A stretch of 18,160 bases of DNA from CAZWUZ01 sp964637655 [NCBI: uncultured bacterium] (GCA_964637655.1 CAZWUZ010000027.1:2316-20475), one strand, 5' to 3'; positions 1-7,715 are shown, counted from the stretch's first letter. The notes: generated by a model from the sequence alone, not told the origin. Numbers and translations: made by a program.

Positions 1-128
1 TGGTTGAAGCCCTTGCCGCCCGCGAATATCGCATGCGCGGTGCTGGCAAGCGTCTCGCCCGGTCGGACAAAATGGTCGACGGTATAGACATGGTCAACGT
101 TGAGCGAACCTATCGTGAGTACCTGCAT
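1..128 (-). CDS. Ribokinase-type PfkB-family sugar kinase, N-terminal fragment
   Basis: Partial gene running off the left edge; only the first 42 codons and two bases are present. Reading the minus strand from the ATG at 126-128 gives MQVLTIGSLNVDHVYTVD, then RPGET and AGGKGFN. The IGSxNxD start and the GGKGxNQ sugar-binding signature are those of ribokinase and close PfkB relatives, which phosphorylate ribose or a related sugar with ATP in the cytoplasm. A GAGGA Shine-Dalgarno sequence lies just before this ATG. A second ATG at 131-133 is out of frame. A clear promoter lies upstream (174-202). The gene is divergent from nagZ, with 138 bp between the two starts. The ATP-binding half lies outside the window, so the exact substrate cannot be judged. 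rbsK is the likely name but is not assigned. Confidence 0.85.
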   Translation of the reverse strand, partial: MQVLTIGSLNVDHVYTVDHFVRPGETLASTAHAIFAGGKGFN

Positions 129-173
129 CGCATCCTCGCTTCGCCGGTCGCGGTCAGCCGGCGCCCGCACTGC

Positions 174-202
174 ATCCTACCGCGTCAGAAAGCGGACGTC
201 AA
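174..202 (-). promoter_or_regulatory. Sigma-70-type promoter of the ribokinase-like gene
   Basis: On the minus strand a -35 TTGACG (197-202) is followed by exactly 17 bp and a -10 TAGGAT (174-179). Transcription should begin near 167-168, giving a 5' leader of about 40 nt that includes the GAGGA ribosome binding site. This is a conventional leader, in contrast to the divergent nagZ promoter. Confidence 0.65.
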
Positions 203-230
203 CAGAATTTCAACACTCCACGTTCCTCAG

Positions 231-259
231 TTGACCGGTGCCAGCACCTGATTTATACT
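231..259 (+). promoter_or_regulatory. Promoter of nagZ, positioned for a leaderless mRNA
   Basis: TTGACC (231-236), a 17-bp spacer and TATACT (254-259) make a near-consensus sigma-70 promoter. Only seven bases (GCCGCCC) separate the -10 box from the nagZ ATG at 267, so the expected start of transcription (6-8 bases after the -10) falls on or next to the A of the start codon. There is no Shine-Dalgarno sequence. The cysD promoter has the same geometry and the same seven bases. Confidence 0.75.
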
Positions 260-266
260 GCCGCCC

Positions 267-1400
267 ATGAAAAGACAAGCCCTGCTCATCACGTTGCTCC
301 TGCCGTTCATCGCCGGCTGCGCCCTGCTCTGGCCCTTTCAGACCCTGGACGCCGACCCCGAACTGGACCGGCTCATCGGCCAGTCGCTTCTCATCGGTTT
401 CCGCGGCACCGAACTGGCCCCCGGCCACCATCTCCTGCGCGACATCAAACAGTACCACCTCGGCGGAGTGATCCTCTACGAGTACGGGGTGGCCGGTGAA
501 ACCGGCACGCGCAACATCGCCTCACCGGCACAGGTCGCCGCCCTCACGGCATCCATCCAGCGCGCCGCACGCGAGGCCGGGGCGCTGCCGCTCCTCATCG
601 CCATCGACGAGGAAGGCGGGCGCATCTCCCGGCTCAAAGAATGCTATGGTTTTCCGCCCACCGTCTCAGCACAGCGTTTGGGTGAACTCGACGATCCCGA
701 CACCACCGCCTACCGGGCCGGCCGGCTGGCCGCCACCCTGGCCGCGGCCGGCATCAATCTCAATCTCGCCCCGGTAGTCGATGTCAATATTGATTCGCAA
801 TCGCCCGCCATCGGCGCGCGGGAACGCAGTTTCAGTGCCGACCCCGCACGCGTCATCCGCCATGCGCGCCAGTACATCGACGCCCACCATCGCCATCACG
901 TCCTGACCTGCCTCAAGCATTTCCCCGGACACGGCAGTGCGCGTGACGACTCGCATCTCGGCGTCACCGACATCACCCGCACCTGGCAGGCCGTGGAACT
1001 CGAACCGTATCGCGCCCTCATCGCCAGTGGCGTGGTCGACGCGATCATGTCCGCGCACGTCTATCACCGCGAACTCGACCCGCTCGTGCCCGCCACGCTC
1101 TCGCCCCGCGTCGTCGGCGGAATGCTGCGCCGCGACCTCGGCTGGCAGGGTGTGGTCATTTCCGACTGCCTGCAGATGGGCGCCGTCAATCGCGAGTACG
1201 GGCGCAGCGAAACCGTCGCCCGCGCCCTCAGCGCCGGCGTGGACATTCTGCTCTTCTCCAACAACGGCACGGACTATGAGCCCGACATTGTTCCCGAAAC
1301 CATTCGTCTCATCCGTCACCTCGTCAACGACGGGCGCATCAGCCGCGCGCAGCTCACTGAGTCGGCCCGGCGTATCGCCATGTTGAAAGGCAAAATGTAA
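267..1400 (+). CDS. nagZ: Lipoprotein NagZ-like beta-N-acetylhexosaminidase (GH3)
   Basis: Glycoside hydrolase family 3 enzyme of 377 aa. NagZ-type members remove N-acetylglucosamine from muropeptides during peptidoglycan turnover. The motifs run in the expected order: IAIDEEGGRISRL (residues 111-123), NLAPVVDVN (166-174), KHFPGHG (217-223) followed by the DSH dyad (D228/H230), and VISDCLQMGAV with the likely nucleophile D300. Residues 1-18 form a lipoprotein signal peptide (positive MKRQ, hydrophobic core, lipobox IAGC with C18). The protein is therefore probably anchored to a membrane outside the cytoplasm, unlike cytoplasmic E. coli NagZ. No internal Met would preserve this signal, and no Shine-Dalgarno sequence precedes the ATG, so initiation is probably leaderless. 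It is convergent with the response regulator gene; the two stops are 84 bp apart. Another GH3 activity cannot be excluded. Confidence 0.88.
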   Translation: MKRQALLITLLLPFIAGCALLWPFQTLDADPELDRLIGQSLLIGFRGTELAPGHHLLRDIKQYHLGGVILYEYGVAGETGTRNIASPAQVAALTASIQRAAREAGALPLLIAIDEEGGRISRLKECYGFPPTVSAQRLGELDDPDTTAYRAGRLAATLAAAGINLNLAPVVDVNIDSQSPAIGARERSFSADPARVIRHARQYIDAHHRHHVLTCLKHFPGHGSARDDSHLGVTDITRTWQAVELEPYRALIASGVVDAIMSAHVYHRELDPLVPATLSPRVVGGMLRRDLGWQGVVISDCLQMGAVNREYGRSETVARALSAGVDILLFSNNGTDYEPDIVPETIRLIRHLVNDGRISRAQLTESARRIAMLKGKM

Positions 1401-1419
1401 GCGGGTCCCGCATGTCGGC

Positions 1420-1433
1420 AACGCGGCCGCGTT
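1420..1433. repeat. Perfect 14-bp GC-rich palindrome between convergent genes
   Basis: AACGCGGCCGCGTT is its own reverse complement, and flanking GGC/GCC bases could extend the stem past a one-base bulge. It lies between the convergent ends of nagZ (1400) and the response regulator (1485). It might act as a weak bidirectional terminator, but there is no T-run on either side, so the function is a guess. The rest of 1401-1484 shows nothing recognisable. Confidence 0.4.
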
Positions 1434-1484
1434 CGCCACGGCAGTCCGCAGCGCAAACTGAAACCTCCCCGTCGCCGCCGCCGT

Positions 1485-2885
1485 TCACGTACCCGGCGTA
1501 TCCGCAGCCCGCAGGCCGTGCTTCTGCAGTTTCTCGCGCAGGGCCAGACGGCTGAGGCCCGCCACTGCGGCCGCATGCGTCAGGTTGCCGCCATGCTCCC
1601 GCATCAGGCACGTGAGGTAGTTGTTTTCAAAACCGTCCACGAGTTCCTGCCGCACCGCCTTGAGCGGGCGCGTGCAGTCGACCGCCGCCGGCACACCGGG
1701 AACCGCGTTGCCCGCCGTCGCCGGGAGCAGCATGCTGCCGTCAATGGTCGCGCCGGCGCACAGCACGAAGGCACGTTCGATGGCGTTCTGGAGTTCGCGC
1801 ACATTGCCCGGCCAGTGATGCTGCCGCAGCCGCGCCGGCACATCCGCGGCAAATGTCACCGTACGCTTATAGCGCACGCCGAGGCGTGCCAGCACCTGTT
1901 CCGCCAGCAGCACGACATCGTCGCCGCGCTCGCGCAGCGGCGGCAGGGTCATGGTGATGACGTTGAGCCGGTAGTAAAGGTCCGCGCGGAACTGCTGCTG
2001 TGCCACCGCCTCTTCGAGTGCGCGATTGGTCGCGGCGAGAAAACGCACGTCGCTGCGGATGACGCGCGTGCCGCCGACGCGGCGGAACTGCTTCTCCTCG
2101 AGCACGCGCAGCAGCCGCGCCTGCAGTTCCAGTCCCATCTCGCCGATCTCGTCGAGCAGTACGCTCCCCCCGTCGGCGCGTTCCAATAATCCCTGCTTCT
2201 CCGCCACCGCCCCGGTGAACGCCCCCTGCTCGTGCCCGAAGAGGTCGCTTTCGAGCAGCGCCGCGGGGAGCGCCGCGCAATTGAGCGCGATCAGCGGCAG
2301 CCGCGCGCGCGCACTGGCGCGGTGGATAAGCTGCGCCAGCACCTCCTTGCCCGTCCCGCTCTCCCCGCGAATGAGCACCGTCGCGTCACTCGCCGCCACG
2401 CGCGCGATCTGCGCGCGCACCGCCTGCAGGGCCGGTGCTTCGCCCAGCAGCGCCGCCACCTCGCCCGCCTGCGCGTCGCGGTAGCGGTAGAGTTCGAGTT
2501 GCTGCCGCTCGTCGCGCTGCGCCAGCGCCTGGCGGATGACCAGCAGCAGTTCGCGGTTGATGACCGGCTTGGTCAGGTAGTCGTACGCCCCCTGACGCAT
2601 CGCCTCGACCGCCGTCTCGATGGTGGCATAGCCGGTGATCACGATCGGGATCGTCGCCGGCGCGCAGGCCCGCGCCTCGCGGATGAGGTCGAGCCCGGAG
2701 CGTTTCGGCATCTGCAGGTCGGTGACCAGCACGGCGAATTCCCGGGCGTGCAGCAGCGCCAGCGCTTCTTCGCCGTCCGCCGCGGTGGTCACCGCAAACC
2801 CTTCGTCACGCAGGAAGGCGGCGAGCGTATCGCGCAGCAGCCCTTCATCCTCCGCGAGCAGCACCGCCACCGGCTCATTGTTCAT
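1485..2885 (-). CDS. Sigma-54-dependent response regulator (NtrC family)
   Basis: A 466-aa transcriptional activator with the classical three-domain layout. The receiver domain (about 1-120) has acidic residues E12/D13, phosphoacceptor D56 in VLVTDLQMP, T84 and K106. The AAA+ sigma-54 interaction domain (about 145-385) has Walker A GESGTGK (174-180), the intact GAFTGA loop (221-226) that contacts sigma-54, and Walker B LLDEIGE (243-249). The C-terminal Fis-type helix-turn-helix (about 430-458) starts at GGNLTHAAAVAGLS. All catalytic motifs are intact, so it should activate sigma-54 promoters when phosphorylated. Its ATG overlaps the kinase stop as ATGA, so the two are co-translated partners. 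The family resembles NtrC, PilR and ZraR; the target genes are not evident here. Confidence 0.93.
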   Translation of the reverse strand: MNNEPVAVLLAEDEGLLRDTLAAFLRDEGFAVTTAADGEEALALLHAREFAVLVTDLQMPKRSGLDLIREARACAPATIPIVITGYATIETAVEAMRQGAYDYLTKPVINRELLLVIRQALAQRDERQQLELYRYRDAQAGEVAALLGEAPALQAVRAQIARVAASDATVLIRGESGTGKEVLAQLIHRASARARLPLIALNCAALPAALLESDLFGHEQGAFTGAVAEKQGLLERADGGSVLLDEIGEMGLELQARLLRVLEEKQFRRVGGTRVIRSDVRFLAATNRALEEAVAQQQFRADLYYRLNVITMTLPPLRERGDDVVLLAEQVLARLGVRYKRTVTFAADVPARLRQHHWPGNVRELQNAIERAFVLCAGATIDGSMLLPATAGNAVPGVPAAVDCTRPLKAVRQELVDGFENNYLTCLMREHGGNLTHAAAVAGLSRLALREKLQKHGLRAADTPGT

Positions 2886-4477
2886 GTTGGTGCCTCCGCG
2901 CGCGGCAGCGTCACGCGCGCCGTCGTTCCCCCGCCCGCCACCGAGGCGAGGCGCAGCGTGCCACCCCAGTCCACAACAAACTGCCGGCTCACTGCCAGCC
3001 CGAGCCCGGTCCCCGCCTCTTTCGTCGTGTGGAACGGCTCGCCGGCGCGCTCAAGTTGTTCCGCACTCATCCCGCAGCCGTTATCCGCCACCGTCAGCAC
3101 CGCCTGCGTGCCGTCCACCACCAGCGCCAGGCGGATCTGCCCGCCCTCCGCCACCGCGTCGAGGGCATTGAGCAGCAGGTTGAGCAGCACCTGGGTGAAA
3201 CGGTCGCGCCCCGCCGCCACCGGCAGCCGCTCCGGCACATGCAGGTCGACCGTCACCTGCTGCTTCGCCAGTTGCGGCTGCAGCAGGGTGAGCGTCTCGC
3301 GCGCCGCCGCAGCCGCGTCGCAACTGCCGCCGTTGTCCGCCGCTCCGCTGCTGCCGCGCGCCAGGTGCAGCAATTCGCGGATGATGCGCGCCGCGCGGTT
3401 CGTCTCGTCGATGACCGGCTGCAGTTTCACCGCCGGCACCGGCTCGCCCTTTGCATGCAGGTACTGCACGTAGCTGGAGATGGCGCCCAGCGGGTTGTTC
3501 AGTTCATGGGCCACCCCGGCCGCCATGCGCCCGGTCGCCGCCAGCCGCTGCTGCTGCGCCTGCAGCGTGAGCTGGCGCACGCTCGCGGTCATGTCGACGA
3601 TGACCAGCAGCCAGCGCCCCGGCTGTCCCGCCGCGCGGGTCGCCCGCCACTGCAGGAAGCGCTCCGCGCCGTGACGCCGCCAGACCACGCGCTCCCGTGC
3701 GAATCCGTCGCTGCCGCGCAGCGCCGCGACCAGGTCGGCCGCCGTCTCCGTCCCATGCCCCGCCGCCAGCGCCTCCGGCAGCGGGAACAGCGGGTCGTAA
3801 AGTGCCGTAAAGACGTCGTTGTTGCGCACCACCTGCAGGTCGCCGTCGAGCACTGCCACCGCCGCGCCGATATGCGCAACGATTTCCGCGTTGAGGTCGC
3901 GCTCCTGCCGCAGGTCGGCGCGCGTCGTCGCCAGCACTGCGCTCCCCTTCCCGGCAAAGAGCGCGGCGAGGTAGAACAGAAAAGTGATAAGCGTCAGGAC
4001 GATGGCAAAGAGCGGCCGGTCGGCATACAGCCAGCGCTCATAGGCAAAATAGGGGATCAGCGGCGGCAGGTGCAGCAGTTTGCCGAGGTTGAGCGCGGCG
4101 AAACACAGCGTGGCCAGCGTCGCCAGCAGGAACGCACCTTCCAGCCCGAACAACACCGCCGCATGCACGATGACGGGCAGATAGAGCGCCGCAGCAATGC
4201 TGCCCAGGCCGCCGGTATAGTTGGCAAGGAACGTGATCAGCATGGTGTCCGCCGCCAGCAGCAGCAGCGCCTGCGCCCGCACAGCGCGCCCGGGCCGGCC
4301 CGCGGCGGCCAGGAGCAGCCAGCCGGCCGCCGCGCAGGCGAGCGCCCGCGTCACCGTCGCATCCTCCGCGGCGAAATGCACCACCACGGTGAGGAACATC
4401 AGCGCGCAGGCGGCCACCAGCCGCGCCTGCTGCCCGAGCCGCAGCAGCACCGGCAATTCCGCGCGCGCGGTCAGCAT
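2882..4477 (-). CDS. Membrane sensor histidine kinase (PilS/NtrB-like)
   Basis: A 531-aa sensor kinase. The N-terminal 175 residues contain about six hydrophobic segments with very short loops, so it probably senses a signal within or near the membrane. A PAS-like region follows (about 195-295). The dimerisation domain has the phosphoacceptor box AAGVAHELNNPLGAI with H324. The ATPase domain shows the N box (LLNLLLNALDA, N437), G1 DNGCGM (465-470), F482, and G2 GTGLGL (489-494). All catalytic motifs are present. The layout of a six-helix module, PAS and kinase recalls PilS. It overlaps the response regulator by 4 bp. The chosen ATG lacks a convincing Shine-Dalgarno sequence, and a strong terminator sits directly upstream. 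No promoter was recognised between that terminator and the start, so the start is less certain than the rest. Confidence 0.9.
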   Translation of the reverse strand: MLTARAELPVLLRLGQQARLVAACALMFLTVVVHFAAEDATVTRALACAAAGWLLLAAAGRPGRAVRAQALLLLAADTMLITFLANYTGGLGSIAAALYLPVIVHAAVLFGLEGAFLLATLATLCFAALNLGKLLHLPPLIPYFAYERWLYADRPLFAIVLTLITFLFYLAALFAGKGSAVLATTRADLRQERDLNAEIVAHIGAAVAVLDGDLQVVRNNDVFTALYDPLFPLPEALAAGHGTETAADLVAALRGSDGFARERVVWRRHGAERFLQWRATRAAGQPGRWLLVIVDMTASVRQLTLQAQQQRLAATGRMAAGVAHELNNPLGAISSYVQYLHAKGEPVPAVKLQPVIDETNRAARIIRELLHLARGSSGAADNGGSCDAAAAARETLTLLQPQLAKQQVTVDLHVPERLPVAAGRDRFTQVLLNLLLNALDAVAEGGQIRLALVVDGTQAVLTVADNGCGMSAEQLERAGEPFHTTKEAGTGLGLAVSRQFVVDWGGTLRLASVAGGGTTARVTLPRAEAPT

Positions 4478-4492
4478 CGACCGCCGCCGGCA

Positions 4493-4531
4493 AAAAACAG
4501 CGGGACGCCGGCGTTTCGTGCCGGCGTCCCG
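4493..4531 (-). terminator. Rho-independent terminator after the MuiA-family gene
   Basis: A 12-bp GC-rich stem (4501-4512 with 4520-4531, seven-base loop) is followed on the minus strand by CTG and a run of six T (4493-4498). It lies 19 bp after the stop of the MuiA-family gene and ends 16 bp before the histidine kinase ATG. It should insulate the kinase operon from upstream transcription. Confidence 0.88.
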
Positions 4532-4549
4532 TGACGATGCATCAGGTGA

Positions 4550-6217
4550 TTATTCGAGGCCCTGCACGTTCACGTCCTTCGGCCATGACACCGTGTAGCG
4601 GAAGGGAATGCGGCGCGTCTCATTCGGCTGCAATGTGACATTCCAGATGACCACGCCGTTGGCGCGGCGCAGGTCGGGGAGCGGGTTGTCGTCGTCGATT
4701 TCCACCGTGATGTCCTCATCCGAGGAGACCGGGACGCGGTCGCTCATGGCCACCTTCACCGCCTGCGCGCGGTTGTTGCGCAGCGTCAGCACGCAGCTGT
4801 AGGTGATGCGCTGCCGGCCGCCGAAGGCGTCCTCGCGCTGCTGGCGGACATCCTCGCGCTCGGCACTGACGCGGCGGTCGGGCCCGAACTGCAGCGCCAG
4901 CGTGTCACCCGGCGCAATCGCCTGCATGGCGACCTTGCCGACGAAGTTGTCATCCTGGAAAACGGCAGCGGTGCCGGGCAGGAAAACCATCTGCCCGTCA
5001 TAGCGCACCACCGACTGCAGATAGCCGTACTCGCGCAGGCGCGGCACCGCCTTGTAGGTCCAGTCGACCGCGAGCTGCGATTCCCCGATGCTGAAACGGT
5101 GTTCCTGGTTGTCCGACGGAACCGTGACCTTGCCGGTGATACGGTAGCTGACCGCCATGCCGGTGGTCGATGCCTGCGCCGTCAGCAGCTGCACCTGCAC
5201 CCCCTCGTCGTCCGCCTCCGCTTCCCCCGCGAAGATGCCGTCAGCGACATTGGCATCAGCGCGGCTCGCGCGGGCAAGACCAGCCGACGGCGCAGGCGAA
5301 GGCGGTGCGTACATCGTCGATGCCGGCGGCATCGGCACAAAGCGGCGCAGGAAGAGCGGGGACGGGTCACCCACCGCCGCGCCGAGCGCCGGCTGCGCGG
5401 TGGAGAGCGAAATCTCCGCTGCGGTCCACTCCTCGCCCGTGTGCTGGCGGATGATGGCATCGTACTTGAGCAGCACCTTCCCCGCGTCGGTCAGCGCACG
5501 GATGTCGTAGGTGGCGCCCCACGACGCGCCGCCGATAAGGTACGACAATTCGATGGTCGCGCGCACCGCGCGCTCCGCGCGCACCGGGATGCGCGCCTGC
5601 AGCATCGTCTGCTGCTGCGGGTGCTGCAGTTGCGCCAGTTCGCGCCGCGCCAGCTGCAGCCGCTCCTGCACACCGCGCAGGGCAACCTGCAGGGCAAGGT
5701 GTTCCGTGCGGTTGGCATCGAGTTTGCCGCGCAGCACCGTGGTCGCCGCCTCGATTTCAGCCGCCGTCAGTGCGCGCGTCTGCAGTCCCTCGCGCAGCTG
5801 CGTCGCCTGCCAGTTCATCAGGTTCTTGAGCATTTCCAGTTCGAGCGCGTTATTCTGCTGCTTCGCCTTGACCGCCTGCTGCTCGTCGTCGAGCGCCTGG
5901 ATGCGGTTGCGCAACTCCTCGATTTTCGCGTCGGGGACCTCCGCCACCGGCGTGCGCTTGAATTCGAGCGCCGCCAGTGCCAGCCCGGCCGCAGCGGTGC
6001 CGCGCACCTGCGCGGTGCTCACGTCGAGGTTGGCCGGCAGCCCGGCGATGATAATGACCCCGTCGCCGGCAGGCACCTGCACTTCCGCCCGCCGTGTCAC
6101 CAGCGCACGGTCGGGATAGACCGTGACCGCACTGATGGCGGATGTTGCGTTGTATTCGCCCGCCGCCCACACCGGCAGCGCGCACAGCACCAGCAGCAGC
6201 ATGAGCATGAAGCGCAT
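4550..6217 (-). CDS. Secreted MuiA-family protein (DUF4140/DUF4139)
   Basis: A 555-aa protein with the architecture of the mucoidy-inhibitor MuiA family, whose biochemical role is not established. Residues 1-19 form a Sec signal peptide (MRFMLMLLLVLCALPVWAAG). The N-terminal DUF4140-like domain includes AVTVYPDRALVTR. A long helical, probably coiled-coil stretch follows (about 95-210), then the DUF4139-like beta-rich region with ELSYLIGGASWGATYDIRA. A Pro/Ala/Ser-rich linker lies near the middle (about 300-325). The C-terminus contains the family-typical PNETRRIPFRYTVSWP. The start at 6215-6217 was chosen because GGGGAGG lies seven bases upstream and the signal peptide begins there. The frame stays open upstream, and an ATG at 6284-6286 sits six bases after the promoter -10, which would add 23 residues. 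A strong terminator follows the gene. Confidence 0.85.
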   Translation of the reverse strand: MRFMLMLLLVLCALPVWAAGEYNATSAISAVTVYPDRALVTRRAEVQVPAGDGVIIIAGLPANLDVSTAQVRGTAAAGLALAALEFKRTPVAEVPDAKIEELRNRIQALDDEQQAVKAKQQNNALELEMLKNLMNWQATQLREGLQTRALTAAEIEAATTVLRGKLDANRTEHLALQVALRGVQERLQLARRELAQLQHPQQQTMLQARIPVRAERAVRATIELSYLIGGASWGATYDIRALTDAGKVLLKYDAIIRQHTGEEWTAAEISLSTAQPALGAAVGDPSPLFLRRFVPMPPASTMYAPPSPAPSAGLARASRADANVADGIFAGEAEADDEGVQVQLLTAQASTTGMAVSYRITGKVTVPSDNQEHRFSIGESQLAVDWTYKAVPRLREYGYLQSVVRYDGQMVFLPGTAAVFQDDNFVGKVAMQAIAPGDTLALQFGPDRRVSAEREDVRQQREDAFGGRQRITYSCVLTLRNNRAQAVKVAMSDRVPVSSDEDITVEIDDDNPLPDLRRANGVVIWNVTLQPNETRRIPFRYTVSWPKDVNVQGLE

Positions 6218-6292
6218 AGAAAAACCTCCCCTGGGAATGGTAGTCACTGACGGTTGAGACATGCCCGGCACGGCAGAAGTTGCCATGCGGTG

Positions 6293-6321
6293 ATTGTGAA
6301 CCTTTTTGCGACTGTCGTCAA
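6293..6321 (-). promoter_or_regulatory. Promoter of the MuiA-family gene
   Basis: On the minus strand TTGACG (6316-6321), a 17-bp spacer and CACAAT (6293-6298). Transcription should start near 6286, giving a leader of about 70 nt to the SD-preceded ATG at 6217. An in-frame ATG (6284-6286) lies only six bases after the -10, so leaderless initiation there is also conceivable. Confidence 0.6.
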
Positions 6322-6336
6322 GCGCCCGGGCGGCAC

Positions 6337-6366
6337 AAAGGCCGGGGAGCATGCACCTCCCCGGCC
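6337..6366 (-). terminator. Probable terminator after the porin gene
   Basis: A perfect 10-bp stem (6340-6349 with 6357-6366) encloses a seven-base loop, just after the porin stop at 6380. On the minus strand it is followed only by TTTG, so it is a strong hairpin with a weak T-tract. Confidence 0.6.
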
Positions 6367-6379
6367 CGTAAACGTAATC

Positions 6380-7654
6380 TTAGAACTGCAAGCCAAGCGA
6401 CAGCGCGAAGATGTCGTCGTCGATATCCTGAGCCGGGTTCTGCCGCACCCGCCCCGCCACGTTGGCGATTTTGTCGTAGTTCTTGAAATCCGTATCGAGC
6501 CACGAGTATTCCGCCTTGAGGAAGGCGGCGCGGGCAAAGCGGTAGCCCGCGGCGAAGCTGACCTTGCGCTCAGCCGAGAACCCGGCCAGCTGCTCCGCCT
6601 CGATGCTCTTGGGATCGATGACCCCGTAGCGCACGCCGAATTCCCAGTCAGCCAGCCCGGAGTAAATCGCCTTGAGGATGTACTCGTTGACCCGCGCCTC
6701 CTCGACCCCGGACGCGGCAGGCATCACCCCCAGGGCATAGTCGGCGGTGAGCTTGTCATGGCGCGTCGTCGCATATTCAGCCGAAACGAGGAACAGTCCG
6801 TTATGCTCATAGCCGGCATTGAGGTCGTAGGCCGAGAAGCGCGACCGCGACCCCGTCACCGACGGGTTGGTGTTGGTATAGTCGCCGGCAAAATAGGAGC
6901 CGCCGACATAGGCACCGGTAAAGGGACGGTACTGCAGGTTCAAGCCAAGTTGCTTGGCATCATCGATATCAGGCGACGCCTGCGCCGCCGCCACCATGCC
7001 GCCGCTGTCCGCCACCGTGCTGATGGCCCCGTTGCCGAGGAAGAGATTGTAGGCGAGCAGCCCGCTCAGCACTTCGCCGTAGGCCTGCACCCCGTTGTCC
7101 TGCCGTCCGAGCAGCGCACCATTCGCCTGCTGCGTGTACTCGCTGACGAAGACCTCATCCACGCCAATGCCTGGACGCACCGTGCGGTCATACCCGAACG
7201 GCACCTGCATGCGCCCGGCACGAACGGAGAATTCCCTCATGAACGCAAGGTCGATCCACGCCTCGTTCAGCGCAAGGTTGCCGCCATTGAGCACATTGAA
7301 CTCACCGTAGGCCTTGACCCAGTCATTCACCGGGCAATCAGCCGCCAGCATAAGCCCGTTGCCGTTGGTCGCCTTCGCCTGCACACCGTTGCCCAGCATG
7401 TTGTTGCCGAGCAGAAAGGTCTTTTTCGCCGCACCTGGCGCATTGCCGAAACCTGCGGCAAGAGCATCGCTGGTTCCCACCGCCGGTCCATCCACCCACG
7501 TACCGCCGGCGGCCGTTTGCGCGTTGACCAGCCCTTCCTGCTGCGCCCAGAAAGTGGTCCACATCGCCCCCGAGAGGTTGACTTTGGCCAGTGCCGGAAC
7601 ACTCAGCACCGCCACCAGCATCATGCATAACCCAATGGCAGCAAACGATTTCAT
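6380..7654 (-). CDS. Outer-membrane beta-barrel porin (OprO/OprP-like)
   Basis: A 424-aa exported protein with a signal peptide MKSFAAIGLCMMLVAVLSVP ending in ALA (about residue 23), then alternating amphipathic strands rich in Gly, Asn and aromatics. It ends in SLGLQF, the terminal Phe typical of outer-membrane barrels recognised by BAM. The segment AWIDLAF...VRAGRMQVPFGYDRT resembles the phosphate-selective porin O/P family, but the solute is not determined by this. The ATG at 7652-7654 was preferred over the one four codons earlier because GGAG sits properly before it and actually overlaps the earlier codons. It lies 53 bp downstream of the nickel/cobalt importer operon and has its own strong promoter. 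Passage of Ni or Co across the outer membrane is possible from context only. Confidence 0.82.
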   Translation of the reverse strand: MKSFAAIGLCMMLVAVLSVPALAKVNLSGAMWTTFWAQQEGLVNAQTAAGGTWVDGPAVGTSDALAAGFGNAPGAAKKTFLLGNNMLGNGVQAKATNGNGLMLAADCPVNDWVKAYGEFNVLNGGNLALNEAWIDLAFMREFSVRAGRMQVPFGYDRTVRPGIGVDEVFVSEYTQQANGALLGRQDNGVQAYGEVLSGLLAYNLFLGNGAISTVADSGGMVAAAQASPDIDDAKQLGLNLQYRPFTGAYVGGSYFAGDYTNTNPSVTGSRSRFSAYDLNAGYEHNGLFLVSAEYATTRHDKLTADYALGVMPAASGVEEARVNEYILKAIYSGLADWEFGVRYGVIDPKSIEAEQLAGFSAERKVSFAAGYRFARAAFLKAEYSWLDTDFKNYDKIANVAGRVRQNPAQDIDDDIFALSLGLQF

Positions 7655-7687
7655 ATAACTCTCCATCCGGCGTTTTTGTACCTAATA

Positions 7688-7715
7688 ATTATACCACAAT
7701 AAGCAGATTAGTCAA
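7688..7715 (-). promoter_or_regulatory. Strong promoter of the porin gene, overlapping the end of cbiO
   Basis: On the minus strand TTGACT (7710-7715), a 16-bp spacer and a consensus TATAAT (7688-7693). The -35 box overlaps the stop codon of cbiO (7708-7710). Transcription should start near 7681, giving a leader of about 27 nt with the GGAG ribosome binding site. No terminator was seen between cbiO and this promoter, so read-through from the importer operon may add to expression. Confidence 0.78.

Noticed and set aside
3029-4534. Long open frame (501 aa) on the plus strand opposite the histidine kinase
   Set aside because: Arg/Gln/His-rich translation without any domain, antisense to a kinase with complete motifs; an effect of GC-rich codon use.
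5099-6250. 383-aa open frame on the plus strand opposite the MuiA-family gene
   Set aside because: Composition (Arg/Gln/His-rich) and position match a shadow; the opposite strand has a signal peptide and the family domains.
6272-6286. Possible sigma-54 promoter (TGGCAACTTCTGCC, minus strand) upstream of the MuiA-family gene
   Set aside because: The GG and GC elements are eight rather than ten bases apart, and a better sigma-70 promoter overlaps it.
7683-7694. AT-rich palindrome-like stretch at the porin promoter as a NikR site
   Set aside because: The symmetry is only eight bases (ATAATTAT) and is explained by the TATAAT box; no paired half-sites at NikR spacing.
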